A stretch of 64,000 bases of DNA, taken from contig OZ012686.1 of assembly GCA_963942565.1 (NCBI GenBank), forward strand, positions 59,284,917-59,348,916. Direction: 5' to 3'. The notes beneath the pieces are model-generated. The model had not been told where the DNA came from. It did no database searches and saw only the letters and a program-made list of their open reading frames with translations. Below are positions 35,600 to 47,379 of this stretch, piece after piece; the stretch's first letter is position 1; each line of letters opens with the position of its first letter. This stretch comes from Maea johnstoni (lineage: Eukaryota > Annelida > Polychaeta > Spionida > Magelonidae). The translations under genes and the position numbers were made by a program.

Positions 35600-38500
35600 T
35601 AGAACAAGAGAAATGTAAGCTACTATCTGGCCTGATTGAAGATGTAACGTACGTCATCGTGATGATGATATTAGTTACAGCAGCTTCCAGGCACCAGTAG
35701 CGAAGGAGGAGCTCCCTGTAGTGTAGATGCAGCTGGCCAATGGTGTAGGTGATGTGCTATTCCATTAGGAACCTGTGAATAGGCTGAGATCCAGAGGAAA
35801 GTACTAGCGCTACTCAATTCACACAGAGAATAACTTATATATATATATAAATATAGCACTAAAAATTCAACAACAATCCTAAAATATCCAACCGTAACCG
35901 TTTATAAAAGATCAACTGCAAAATTGTATACTTTGATCTTTCAAAAAATATGGACCATTAAGAGCAATTTTGACATCTTTATCATTGCCATTGAAAATGA
36001 AAAAATATTAAGCTTTTTGAGCTAAGAAAACTCTTGCTACTAAAACAATGTTTGAAAATCCATCCTGTGTTATTTAGTCACACAAAACAAGAATTGATTA
36101 CTTTTATCTTCAGTCTTACTTATAGAGAACACAAAAAGAGAGGTAAAACCAGAGAGTGCATGCAAAGTATCACTGACACCACAAGAAATAGCCAGATAGT
36201 CGGCTGAAGCAGTGACTAAGTTCATTGGGTTGTTTCTATTATTACCTTATTAACGTCACCAGTACAGTCTTATTAGCTTCCAGGTATAGTTGCTATTTAT
36301 AGCTGTACCTGCTTCAAGCCATGGCAATCTTAGGGTATCAAGTTTCTGAATTCGCACAGAAGCACAAGTCTTTCTTATAAATGCCCCATGCAGCCATTAT
36401 AACTTCTGAGATTTGGGAAGGTTTTGGATGTTTGAGAATAAGGACTTCGTTATAAAAGTTCATATCTAAATACATGTACTGAATGTGGAAAAAAAGCAGT
36501 TGATTGTGGGAATAGGAAATAGTCCATTACTAATGAGTTTAATTTTATTTAGGATTTTCCTTTTAATAAAGGAATCATTAAGCCTACACAAAGATGAATA
36601 AATTTGTTGAATATTTTTTCTGGTTTTTAATCTTTGTCCTTAGGATCTTTAGTCTGGACTAGACAGTTTACCTTCTATTGCCTCAGTACACCAAGTTGTC
36701 ATACTAATATCTGGCATATCAGCACCATGTGACTACCTTTATCCAACAGCACCCAAATGGATGCCAAGTTTGCATGCTGCTCAAGGAGTTCTAATGTTAG
36801 GGAAAATATGTGCCATTTAGGGCGATTTGATATTTAATAGCAACTAACAGGTATAAATTCCCTCAAAAATAGGCAGTTTCGGCATCCGGCGTGCCACTTC
36901 TTCACATATCTTCCAACTTTTTAGGACATCTCCCAACTAGTCAGGCCTTTTTAGGGTTCTCTCTGGCTGAGTGGGTTACAAAACACTAATTGATGACCAC
37001 TCCCTCCTGATATATGGCCTAACATCTAACTAAGCATGACTATGGGGGAGCAAACTTGCCTGAATAATGACCATTCACAGCCACTAATGAGGCAGTACTC
37101 AACAGCTCTTCAGACCATAACTAATTGTGCAATAGCATTTTTTGTAAAAAGACTTTTTCAAAAATGAAAGTTTTCTCACTGTTTATTATATAGAGGAATG
37201 TTAAAATGTAATTTTCTCCTGAGAGTGGAAGTCTGTAATTGTTTTCTCACATTTTAATGAAACTTAAGTGCTTTCAAGTTGGATAATTAAAGGGAACATT
37301 TATATAACTGAAGCTCTGAATATAGTTTACCATGCACCTGTGAAAACTGTATTGGAGCATATACATAGTCATGCCTTGATAACCATATCTTTTTGATTCA
37401 TATCTGCTCCTATTGAATAAAGTACAAATATGTAAGGAAGTTTTCTCACTGATAACCTAAAACCTAACCTCACAGATGTCCTCAAAAATAATGACTTAGT
37501 AGTATAATAATTTTTATGAAAAAAGCTTTGGTATAAAACGATGATTCCTTAGATATTCAAATTATAATCATTTGTGGACCTCTGGTTCTAATACACATTT
37601 CTTTATACAAAATCTTTTTTTCAAAATGATGCTCTTATTTCAAAAAGATGCATTAGTCAAGAAGATATCACTGATTGTATCTGACCATTCCCACACTCTA
37701 GGAATAAACGGGACTCTGTAAGTAAGAGGATTATAAATCCTGCCAGATGTTTTGTTTGACAACCAGCCTTTCAGGGCAAAAAGTTCTACAGCCAAAAACT
37801 CATGCATCCCTGCACTTTATCTTTTCTGAGTCAAGGCTAAAGCCTAAGGTACGGTCATGCTCTGTATGTCTTCTTTTGTACACTTTAATTAATCACTGCT
37901 AGCTGTTGGAATTAATGCGTATGTACATTGTACATGCATAGAAGATATACCAAAACGGATGAGAAAGTTCAAGTCACGTTGAAGAAAGTGAAGGATACCA
38001 TGGTGTCTGATCAAAGAATCCGCTTTTGGCTGATGCCTTATAAAGTACCAGCATCCAGGATCAGCCAATCGCATTGAAGCAACCAAGAAGAAAAGTATTT
38101 GCTCTCTAAAGGGTGCTGCTTACTTGATGTTGCTAATTTCAAGGTTGCAACCTTCTATAACCTAAACTGGTTCTAGGTACAAGGGGGTTGATGTATTACC
38201 CTGGAAGCCTTAGGGCAAAGGATATGCACCAAAGACCGTTAGAAACCTTATCCATGGTCACAATTTCACATGATAAGTATCATATCCAGCTGGGACACTA
38301 CAGTGCATGCCTTAGGAACGAAGCATACATACACAAAATACTTGTATAGAATTTTTTGGTTTGGATTTGATAAATATTCCTACTTGGAATGCTTTGCAAA
38401 CTGTGCTTTTATGGAAGATATTTCCTAAAGATATTCAGTCCTTATTTTGTGGTGCTACGGGCAAAAATATGTTAACTGCACTCAAGCATAGACCCTGATC

Positions 38501-38740
38501 CTAGATAACAATCATAAATCAGTTACTATACAGGTACACTAAATCTACTATAAAGTGTGAAGTCATGAATGACCTTAAGGTTTCAATACATTCATACGCA
38601 TTATTTAACAGTACAAATTTACACGTTCCAATTGCTTTACTAGAATATCCTGGGAAGGTTAGTCACTCTCATTTCGATAGCAGAAAACAAATTAAAATGA
38701 ATCCATGAACATTTCGAGTGGTATCTAGAAAATATATTGG
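35600..38740. other. Probable intron, no gene supported
   Basis: AT-rich sequence. One further - strand stretch near 35690 could encode LHLHYRELLLRYWCLEAA between weak splice sites, but the evidence is too thin to annotate an exon. Confidence 0.4.
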
Positions 38741-38746
38741 TTGTGC

Positions 38747-38913
38747 AGGCAAACCTGGTAAGAAAAAACACACTCAAAGATGACGTCCCTAAGAGTGAGC
38801 AGTCAGGTTCTCTCAGGTAACAGGCAGGACATGATGCAACTGGTATGTCTGTATAATATAGACAGGTGGTCTCTCTAATCAACAGGTGACCTCCACAGCA
38901 GCATGACTGCACA
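38747..38913. mobile_element. Degenerate mariner/pogo-like MITE
   Basis: Starts near GTGCAGGCAAACCTGGTAAG and ends near AGCATGACTGCAC, imperfect inverted repeats. It contains GACAGGTGGTC and AACAGGTGACC like the element at 27055-27200. Confidence 0.35.
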
Positions 38914-39619
38914 CTAGTGACTGTTGGATCAATTTGTCATATAGCATTTTTGTTTTGCGGATAAGTTTGATTTTCATTTATTTAACAAGATTATGGATGA
39001 TTAAAAGGACACAAATATGATTTTTTTTCACACACATGGGAACAAAGGAAAGTTAAGTGACATTCAGTCAAGATTCAAGACTGACTAGAAGCCAGAGTGG
39101 TAAAACCAAGTCTCCCAGTACTAAAGGCATCAGAAGAGGACCAGTGTCTGTAAGAAGCCAATAGGGGTCATTTCATTTTTTTTGTGCTTCGCAGATGGCA
39201 ATTGTAAAACTGCTGATGGTTTTATGCTTGTAACACATGGGAATGTCACATCATGTTGTTACTTGTTCTATGTTACCTGCAATGCCCACACACAGAACAG
39301 AAACAACGGACATTAAAGTCTACGCTCTTCTGATATTTTAGTTTCTGCCTCAAGGGGGTGTATAAGAACACCAGATAAGTGTATCCATAAATACATGACT
39401 CTTAATGGAAATGATTGTATCGTATAGATGTACTTGCTCACCTCAGACTTGCCTACCTCAGAGTTTTATGTATATAACAGATATAAAAAGCACTGGTCCA
39501 AAAATCATTCCTATCTATTTTCAAAATGTTGATAACATTTCTCAGATTTCAGATACCTCAGATTAATTTTGCTTAATCCCAGTATTTTTCTTAGGTAAGC
39601 AAGGTAACCTACATATATA

Positions 39620-39781
<162 letters not shown>

Positions 39782-40791
39782 TGTCGTGGTAGAAACTGCG
39801 ATCCGTAAGGATCGTCGATCCTACCAGTAGAAACTGCGATCGCAGTTTCTACCAGTAGAAACCGCGATCGCAGTTCCTACCAGGATTATGCTGGTAGGAA
39901 ATGCGATCGCAGTTCCTACCGGTAGAAACTGCGATCCACTTTATCACTATTTAAGGGTTTGTCAATGAGCAGCTTCATGGCAGATGAGTTGTAAAACACT
40001 ACAGGCATTGATTTAAACCATTCATTTTTGGAGTGGTCTTTCAACTTTTAACAAATCTCATTTTAATTCAATACAATTTGAAATATATTTGAAGAAGAAT
40101 TGTAAAACCAAACAGGATCACCAACTTTCAGTGAAATATTTCTCAAAATTGAGATGATTTATTGCTCTGTAATAAGACAGTTTCAGGTTAATTGGCGGAC
40201 TTCCAATCTCAATCAACATTTTGGGTGTGGCTTATTGCAATGAATTTGACGCTGTATTTGTCAATTGTATTAGGTTGATTTGGAAACAGTTTAAAATCCT
40301 AGGAATCTTCTCCCCTGCATCAGTCTGGTATGACCAGTAGCTAGTGCATGATGGAACAAAAAGCAGAGCCTGCCAGTATGTGAAGTATTAATGAGAAAAA
40401 ATATTAACAAAGTAGGTGTGGCAACAAAGGTGTCAATGGTGTTCAAATTTCTTAACCCTCTAATGCGCACTGTGGCCAAAAGCAGTCAATCAATTTTGTG
40501 GAAATCTTTCGCCCAAAAGAATTTTTTTTAAATAATTTGAAGGATAAATGTTCAGCAGATCATCACTGACAACTCTCCTTCAAATATTGTGTAAAATATC
40601 TTACTACTGCAACTATGGGTTACCATAGATTGCTAAACATACCCATACTATCACAGCCTTTACTGAATCGCAGTTTCTACCGAGGCATGGTAAGATTGTT
40701 CTGGTAGGATCGCAGTTTCTACTGGTAGAAACTGCTATCGCAGTTTCTACTGGTAGGATCAGTGATCCTACCGGATCGCAGTTTCTACCAC

Positions 40792-40795
<4 letters not shown>
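39782..40795. mobile_element. Fold-back/MITE element inside (TA)n
   Basis: A 1014-bp element starting TGTCGTGGTAGAAACTGCGA and ending in its exact reverse complement TCGCAGTTTCTACCACGACA. Imperfect terminal inverted repeats extend about 145 bp. Each arm is built of short palindromic modules (GGTAGAAACTGCGATC with GATCGCAGTTTCTACC), including three GCGATCGC cores in the left arm. The interior of about 700 bp (39950-40670) is AT-rich and has no reading frame of note. TA repeats abut both ends, so a TA target duplication cannot be told from the host repeat. Probably a non-autonomous DNA transposon; the superfamily is not assigned. Confidence 0.85.

Positions 40796-40862
<67 letters not shown>
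40796..40862. repeat. (TA)n array, right of fold-back element
   Basis: About 65 bp of TA repeat, then a (TG)n tail to about 40895. With the left array it probably formed one microsatellite before the element inserted. Confidence 0.93.
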
Positions 40863-40870
<8 letters not shown>

Positions 40871-41574
40871 ATGTGTGTTTGTGTGTGTGTGTGTTTAAAG
40901 GGCATTGATTTCAAGCTTATACTACATACCATGAAGGAAAATCTGGGAACCTGGCAGTTACCTTCCTTATTTTGACCAGCAGATATACTGCATAACTGTT
41001 TCCTCTTATACTTACAGCAGCACCATCTATATTGGAAGAATGTTGAACTTTTATAGTCTAATAGTATCTGGCCTGGACGACAGGTAAGTAACATTCACCT
41101 CAGATGGTTCCTGTCCAAAGTGAGCCCAGAGTTGAGAGTGTGCCACCATGCATACGACAGCATCAAAACACAGCTGACATATCTAATCTGTCTCGGCTCT
41201 ACAGACCAGCAGGTAGTTTATCACATTTGCTATAATGGTACTTGACATACATGGCTATCAAGCTCTCAGCCTGCTGTCACTACCCATTGCCATGCTACAT
41301 GTTACAGTCATGTCACACTGGAGATGACGGCCAGGGCCCTGTGCTTAGGGGAAAATTGATATCACCAGATTCCTATTACTATGTAAGATTCCTATTACTA
41401 TATAAGTCTATTAATCACCTTCACAGTTGGGCACTTCCAGTCGGCCCTTACAGTTTTATGTGCTGCTATCAGTATGTACATTCAAGATTAAATAAATATC
41501 ACCTCAACTTGAAACACCAGACTAGTGTACTTTCAAATCTTTCGCCTGGCCTATTGATTATAAGGTGGGCATGA

Positions 41575-41693
41575 GTAAGTATGTGTGTATGTATATTTGT
41601 GTATGTTTGTTTGTGTTATGTATGTATGTTTGTATGTATGTGTGTAGGTATATTTGTGTGTATGTAAGTATGTATGTATATATTAATAAGTAC

Positions 41694-41739
<46 letters not shown>

Positions 41740-41850
41740 GTATAATTGTGTGTATGTAAGCATGTATATACCTGTATATATTAATAGGTACATATGTATG
41801 TAATATGTATGTATGTATATATGTATGAATGTATGTATGTATTTATGTAT
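41575..41850 (+). repeat. (GTAT)n tetranucleotide array
   Basis: About 275 bp of GTAT/GTGT/GTAA tetranucleotides with interruptions. Val-Cys-Met and similar reading frames across it are artefacts. Confidence 0.93.
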
Positions 41851-42130
41851 GCATTTTTTTACCATACCTTAAGTGTGTCAGTGCCTGTGCTGATACCAGT
41901 GTGCCAATGAGAAGCCAACCCTTTGAGGGCAGCTTCAGCTTGCTAAGTAATCATAATCTTGGTTACATTGTTACATGATCAAACAAGCCTAAATGTCACT
42001 CTTCCGTGTGGTATATTGGAACCACCATACAGAACCCTGTCACTCAGGGCACCTTCAACAAGAGACAGCTGGCCCTCCACCTTACAGCTAGACATGTACT
42101 AGACCATTCTATTTACAGGTGGCCAGCACG

Positions 42131-42431
42131 GTCTTAGCCAGGAGTTAGAAACAGGGTGCCCAAAATAGGCAATCTTGAAATTTTGGGGCATCAATTTTAA
42201 GGGAGGCCACAATATAATAGCTAGAATTCTGTGCAATTGTTTGGACGAATATGGTACTTATTGAAATAAGGCATAATATCCTTGTACGCCATAGGATTTG
42301 GAAGAAAAATTCAATCATATGCTAGAAATTGACACTTTAAGAAATAAATCACAGAAAAATGATGGTGTCCTATGGGATGATTTTTGAGGGTTAGGGTCCA
42401 AATGACAGCCAGAAGCCCTGCTGGCTAAGAC
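42131..42431 (+). mobile_element. MITE of about 300 bp, copy 2
   Basis: Left end GTCTTAGCCAGGA and right end CTGGCTAAGAC form terminal inverted repeats. The interior matches 32953-33255 over most of its length. There is no clear target duplication and no coding capacity. Confidence 0.7.
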
Positions 42432-42859
42432 TATGGTGTCCAGGTAGATACTCTACTGCAAGATGCGACATGGCTGTGCCTCAACTTGGTTCCCACTTCC
42501 AGTCCTTGAAATTCTACCATCCCTCTCTGAGTTGACAAACCAGTGTACATAATTCTGTCAATGATGTAGTACCAGCAATAGATGGCATAATACATGGTTC
42601 TCCTATGTCTTGTTCTTTCAAGAGCACTATCCACCTGGTGAGATAAATGTAAACTAATTTGGCCACTCAGACATAGTCCATAGCAGAGAGACTTGGAGAA
42701 TGTCAAGATCTCATGATCTATAAGGGTCATAAAACCTTGCTGATCATTCTTCTTGCCTACTAGTCTTACAGATGACTTCCCATCTGGAGCAAGCTGTACA
42801 GAAATCTGACTAGACGTACAACATCTCTGGCTCAGCAAGAGAATATCACAGTATGGCAA
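42432..42859 (-). other. Unexplained 142-codon open frame
   Basis: Open - strand frame next to the MITE, with phrases such as VQLAPDGKSSVRLVGKKND and QGFMTLIDHEILTFS. It has no ATG at its 5' end, no convincing acceptor or donor and no family I recognise. It could be a decayed coding fragment or chance. Confidence 0.2.
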
Positions 42860-42869
42860 TTGGAAACAT

Positions 42870-43560
42870 ATTCTTGTAATTTCAATACAATATTTTCTAG
42901 CCTAGTAATAGCTGAGCTAGAATTATTATATTATTATATTCTAATGATTCATTGTTTTTAATCATACCAATTATTCAGAATGGTAACAAGCCATTGTTTA
43001 GGCCTTAACAGCTGAAGTGTATAATCTGACTGAGATGTTCCCCTGCTTTATAAGGACAAGGAGGTTTCTTTCTACCTGTGCCATTTCAGCTGACCGAGTT
43101 TGACCTCTTCATTCATGCTTTGCTATCTTAGGATGTCCACTAAGTCTCTGCTGGGTCAACTAGAAAACTTTTTCCAGTGTCAGAAGACCAATGGAGTTTC
43201 AGATTAAGAACTCTATTACTATAACTTGTATTTATATTGTGCATTTAGTAAGGTGTTTCAGGATAAATTAAAGACTAGGCGACATCATTTTGATGGACAT
43301 TATAAAATTCATAGTGTCCATCGAAAAGTTGCCCACTGCCCAGTCTCAAATTTATCCTGAAACCCCTTCCTTACCAAAAGTGTATCACTAGTATGATCCA
43401 CGTTTGCCCTTACTTAATGCAACTGAGATATCCTTAGAGATTCCCAAGCACTATTCTAAGCACTCTTGGGTTCTCCTTGTTAGAGATGGTGAAGGTATTG
43501 TATATATCGCCACTTACCTTGATTATGTTATGAAAGTTTGCAAGTATCAGAATAATTTGA
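42870..43560. other. No gene supported
   Basis: AT-rich, presumed intronic sequence without recognised repeats. Confidence 0.4.
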
Positions 43561-43562
43561 GG

Positions 43563-43900
43563 GCCTGCCCTGATAGCCCAGTGGCCTAAGGCATTGTTAC
43601 TGACTATCCCCTGCCCTGTTCCTCTCCACTGACATCAGTTTGAATCCTCGCCTGTGAGAAAGTTGCCAGTGTCTTTGGGTTAGGCGGAGTTTTTCTCTGG
43701 GCACTCCACCACTTACAACTGGCTAGTCACAACTTATCCACAATTGACAGAAAAGGGTACGATGAGCATATTCCAATTCACTGCAGTTCACCACCAGGCA
43801 CCATAGCCAGCCTGGGAGATAATACAAGTGTTTCTTTGTGGTCACGATCAATAATATGAGGAGAACTGCAACCAGGTCTTGTAGTGAGTTCAACACTTGG
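43563..43900 (+). mobile_element. tRNA-derived SINE
   Basis: The head has a pol III A box (TAGCCCAGTGG, 43574-43584) and a B-box-like AGTTTGAATCC (about 43637-43647), spaced as in a tRNA with a long variable arm. It is followed by a body with GTGAGAAAGTTGCCAGTGTC and GGTTAGGCGGAG. The body is shared with the - strand copy at 53565-53760 and the fragment at 10345. The 3' boundary is approximate. Confidence 0.65.
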
Positions 43901-43919
43901 TTACGTTATTTCTTAATTA

Positions 43920-46690
43920 TACCACCAAGAGGCGTATTTCTCTCCCAGCTAGAGAGTGCATGGGGGATTTTGCTGCTAGCAATAACCTAGGCTATTAAAT
44001 GAAACTTAAGACAATTCACATTATGCAAACTTAGTTGCACTGAATCATTGCTGACAAAAATAACTAAAATACATAATAATAATAATAATAATAATAAGTG
44101 TAGATCTCCAGAGGCAAATAAGGACACAGCAGGACACATCTAGGGAGTAGAGTCCTGAGAAAATAATTGCCCAGGAGTCAAAACCCCTAGTGGTGAGACG
44201 TCAAACTAGGACACACATCTGACTTTAAACAGACCCATAGCTCACATTATCATAGGGGAGTATATATGAACAGTAACAGATGACTTTAGACAGACACCTA
44301 GTGGTGAAATGCACAACTAGGGTGCAATTATTTGGGAGTGCACATGAGAAGACTTTTGCTCATCTAACTTTATTACTAACTTAAGTAAACAATTATTGGA
44401 AAAACTCCCGGCAAGCAGCCAAAAAAGTTAGAGCAGGCTCCATTGTAACTAGGGACTACTGATTACTGAACAGCCAGTGCTTACCAGGTCAACTAGTCTG
44501 TCTTTAACCCATCCCTACACACTAGTTAGCTTAGACGGAGAGAAAGCCACCAGATCTGGATGTGTGACTTGCATTACAGTATTGCCTATAAGGGAAATAT
44601 ATCCTAGGAAATATTCACCCCCTCTCGAATATCTGTGAAACTATGGTAATTGGTCCCTGGTGGCTACTCCCTGGTATCTATATAGCTCTCTGCCAGCAGA
44701 GATAATTTCAATGATTCAAAATACACCAATCTATGACTAAGCTCAATCTTACAAGCAAGTACTTAGAGAAGTTGAAAAGATGAAATTGCTCATTATTTTC
44801 ACTTCCTAAATAACATCTTTCCATTAAAACAAATTAATCTACTGATCTCGAACCACTTGAGACCTAGGAAAGTGGTTACTTGTTAATAACACATACCAGG
44901 TACTGTACCTTCTCTTCAATGAACCAAATAACAAAATAACTACATGTACATTCAAGCTATTGATTTCTAGGAAATATGTCAAATCACTCCTTGATATACC
45001 TATTGCACATATTCAAGATCAGTCAAGCAGAGACTCTAGAAAATCCAATATTTATGGGTACAAATTCTTTCTTCCCTTGTAAATTATTTTTGAATCTGCT
45101 AACCGATCATAATCCTATGGCTACTATTTAGGTCATTGGCTCTCAGCCAACCTCCCTGAAGTTGACCATAACTTCTTAAAAGTCTGTGGACACACTGGAC
45201 TCTTTCCACAGCAGAAACAAGATCCCAAAGTCACTGTACATAACAAGAACACAGCGTCCCAGATGTTGAGTCTCAAACTCCTCAAAATCTCGCTCGAGGA
45301 TGGTTGCCATACTTAGCCTAAAGTCTGTTTACAATTACCCTGTTAAAGAAATATAAATATATAAACATTCTTTCTTTTTCAACCTCTTCCATCACTTAAC
45401 ACAGTAACATGAACTACTTTACACACATGCATACACACGAAATATTTGGTGAGATACTTATCCTTCTTTAGTGTTGTTACTACCGACTTTGTTTACAGAC
45501 CTACTAATTTAATGATGCTGTGCTTCAGTGTTCACAATTGGTGGACCATATACAGGTAAGTACTGGGTCACTAAGCCCAGGTAAGCTGACACATGCGATG
45601 CATATCTCCATAATAAACAATGTTCTAAGAGTGGGACCTTCAGTTTGCTCTTATTTGGAACTATTATATTTTTCAAGGAAGACAGCAAGAAAAATTTGTG
45701 ACCCAGAGGAATTTTTAGACTGTTTTTTATGTTGACTCTCTCTCTCAATTAGGTTAGATGATTAGTCTTCGACACTAATGTAATATCTCTAAGTCATGTT
45801 CTCGCAATTTATGAAGTAAATTGATTTAAAAATTACCTAGAACTAATTCTCATATTTAAACAGGTATCTAAATTCTTATCAATTCTAGTTATTTTCAAAA
45901 GTTGCCCGTATCCAAGTGACACTGACGTCTCTTTGGGCACAAAGGGTTACATAGTAGACGTAAGCCTCTCTCAAAGTAGCGTGATAATCTGAGCAGTCTT
46001 GTTGTGAATGTCACGCGTGATCGATTAGACAGGTTTGTTACGCACCGATCAGGCATGTAGGAAAAAAGAAGTTATCTTCACATGGGTGACAACAACTCTT
46101 CAGTTGTACTAATAGCACTACAACTGGCAATATGTGTACACAACACAGCACAGCACAGCACAGCGAGCTAGCATGCCTGCCTTAGAGGTTTTCACAAGTG
46201 TTGTGTTGAGTTGGTTACATAAAAATCTCATATTTTCTGATATTCTACTTGCCAGTGGCAGGCAGGCATGGAGGCGGGCGGGCAGGTGCCTTCATTGAGC
46301 CCTGGTTTGAGATCGGCCTTGAGTGATATGTAAGATGGTGATTGATCTACCTTGATAGTCCACACCTGCCTGCATTTCCCTGACACTGATTACAGCACCT
46401 TGACTACGCTGCCACACTGTGACAAGTGCACCATCTCAGCTGTGCACTATCTAGCTATCATACTACACTAGTCTTATAGTAGCAAATCCCTATGGCTGGC
46501 ACAAATCTTCTGGTCACTCACTACTGATCTTCAAAGCTTATTGCAACATGAGAGCAAAAGATGACATTGGACTAGTTAATGTACTAACTCTAGATAGGAA
46601 AACAGAAAAAAATAGTGTGTTGAGTTCTTTTTGGGAAAAAATCATGTTACACACCAAAACTTTCAATAAGGTATGATTGCAATTGATTGC
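43920..46690. other. No gene supported
   Basis: Presumed intron. A short (AAT)n run lies at about 44074-44097. Open frames near 45509-45748 on both strands lack exon signals. Confidence 0.4.
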
Positions 46691-46697
46691 AATCAAT

Positions 46698-46818
<121 letters not shown>

Positions 46819-47198
46819 CTTTCAGGAGTTTTTAAGAATGTTCAGGGAAATTGTTTAGGGAAAAACTAAAAATCTGTGAACTTAATACTTGAACTTCATT
46901 GTACTACACACTTTTGCAGAGACTATCATGGATTAAATCTCTTAGATAGGCCATGAACCCACAAGTTGCCACAACTAGTATTTCCATACACATCATTTAC
47001 ACCACATGGATCTATCCTGTCATACAAGGGAAAAAGTACAATTTACTCATTTAAATGTCCTGTTCAGGACTAATTGAATATCACGGTATGACCCGGATAC
47101 TGGTGATGTCAACAAAGGTATTATCCAATACTGGTAATGAAAGTCTAGGTTCTGGGTTTAAAAAATATTCCAGTGAGGCGTTGATGCTGACTACAGTC

Positions 47199-47371
47199 AG
47201 GGCTCGAAATTAAGCTTTTCTTCCAGGGAGCCCAACTACACCATCAGAAGCTACCTAAAGGTGCTCTGTATAGAAAACAGTACATCTTTGGGCTCCCTGC
47301 AGAAATTTGAGGGAGCCGCAGGAGAATTCAAGGGAGCCCTGGGCTCCTGGTACCCGCTACTTTCAAGCCCT
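47199..47371 (+). mobile_element. 173-bp terminal-inverted-repeat MITE, copy B
   Basis: Inverted counterpart of 21422-21593, with ends AGGGCTCGAAATTAA and TTTCAAGCCCT. It shares AGCTACCTAAAGGT and AGAAATTTGAGGGAGCC with copy A. The two copies differ at about one base in five, so the family is not recent. Confidence 0.75.
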
Positions 47372-47379
47372 GATTCTGG

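Noticed and set aside
35640-35700. Additional - strand mini-exon (LHLHYRELLLRYWCLEAA)
   Set aside because: The peptide looks helical and in phase, but both splice sites are weak and the implied intron would be very short.
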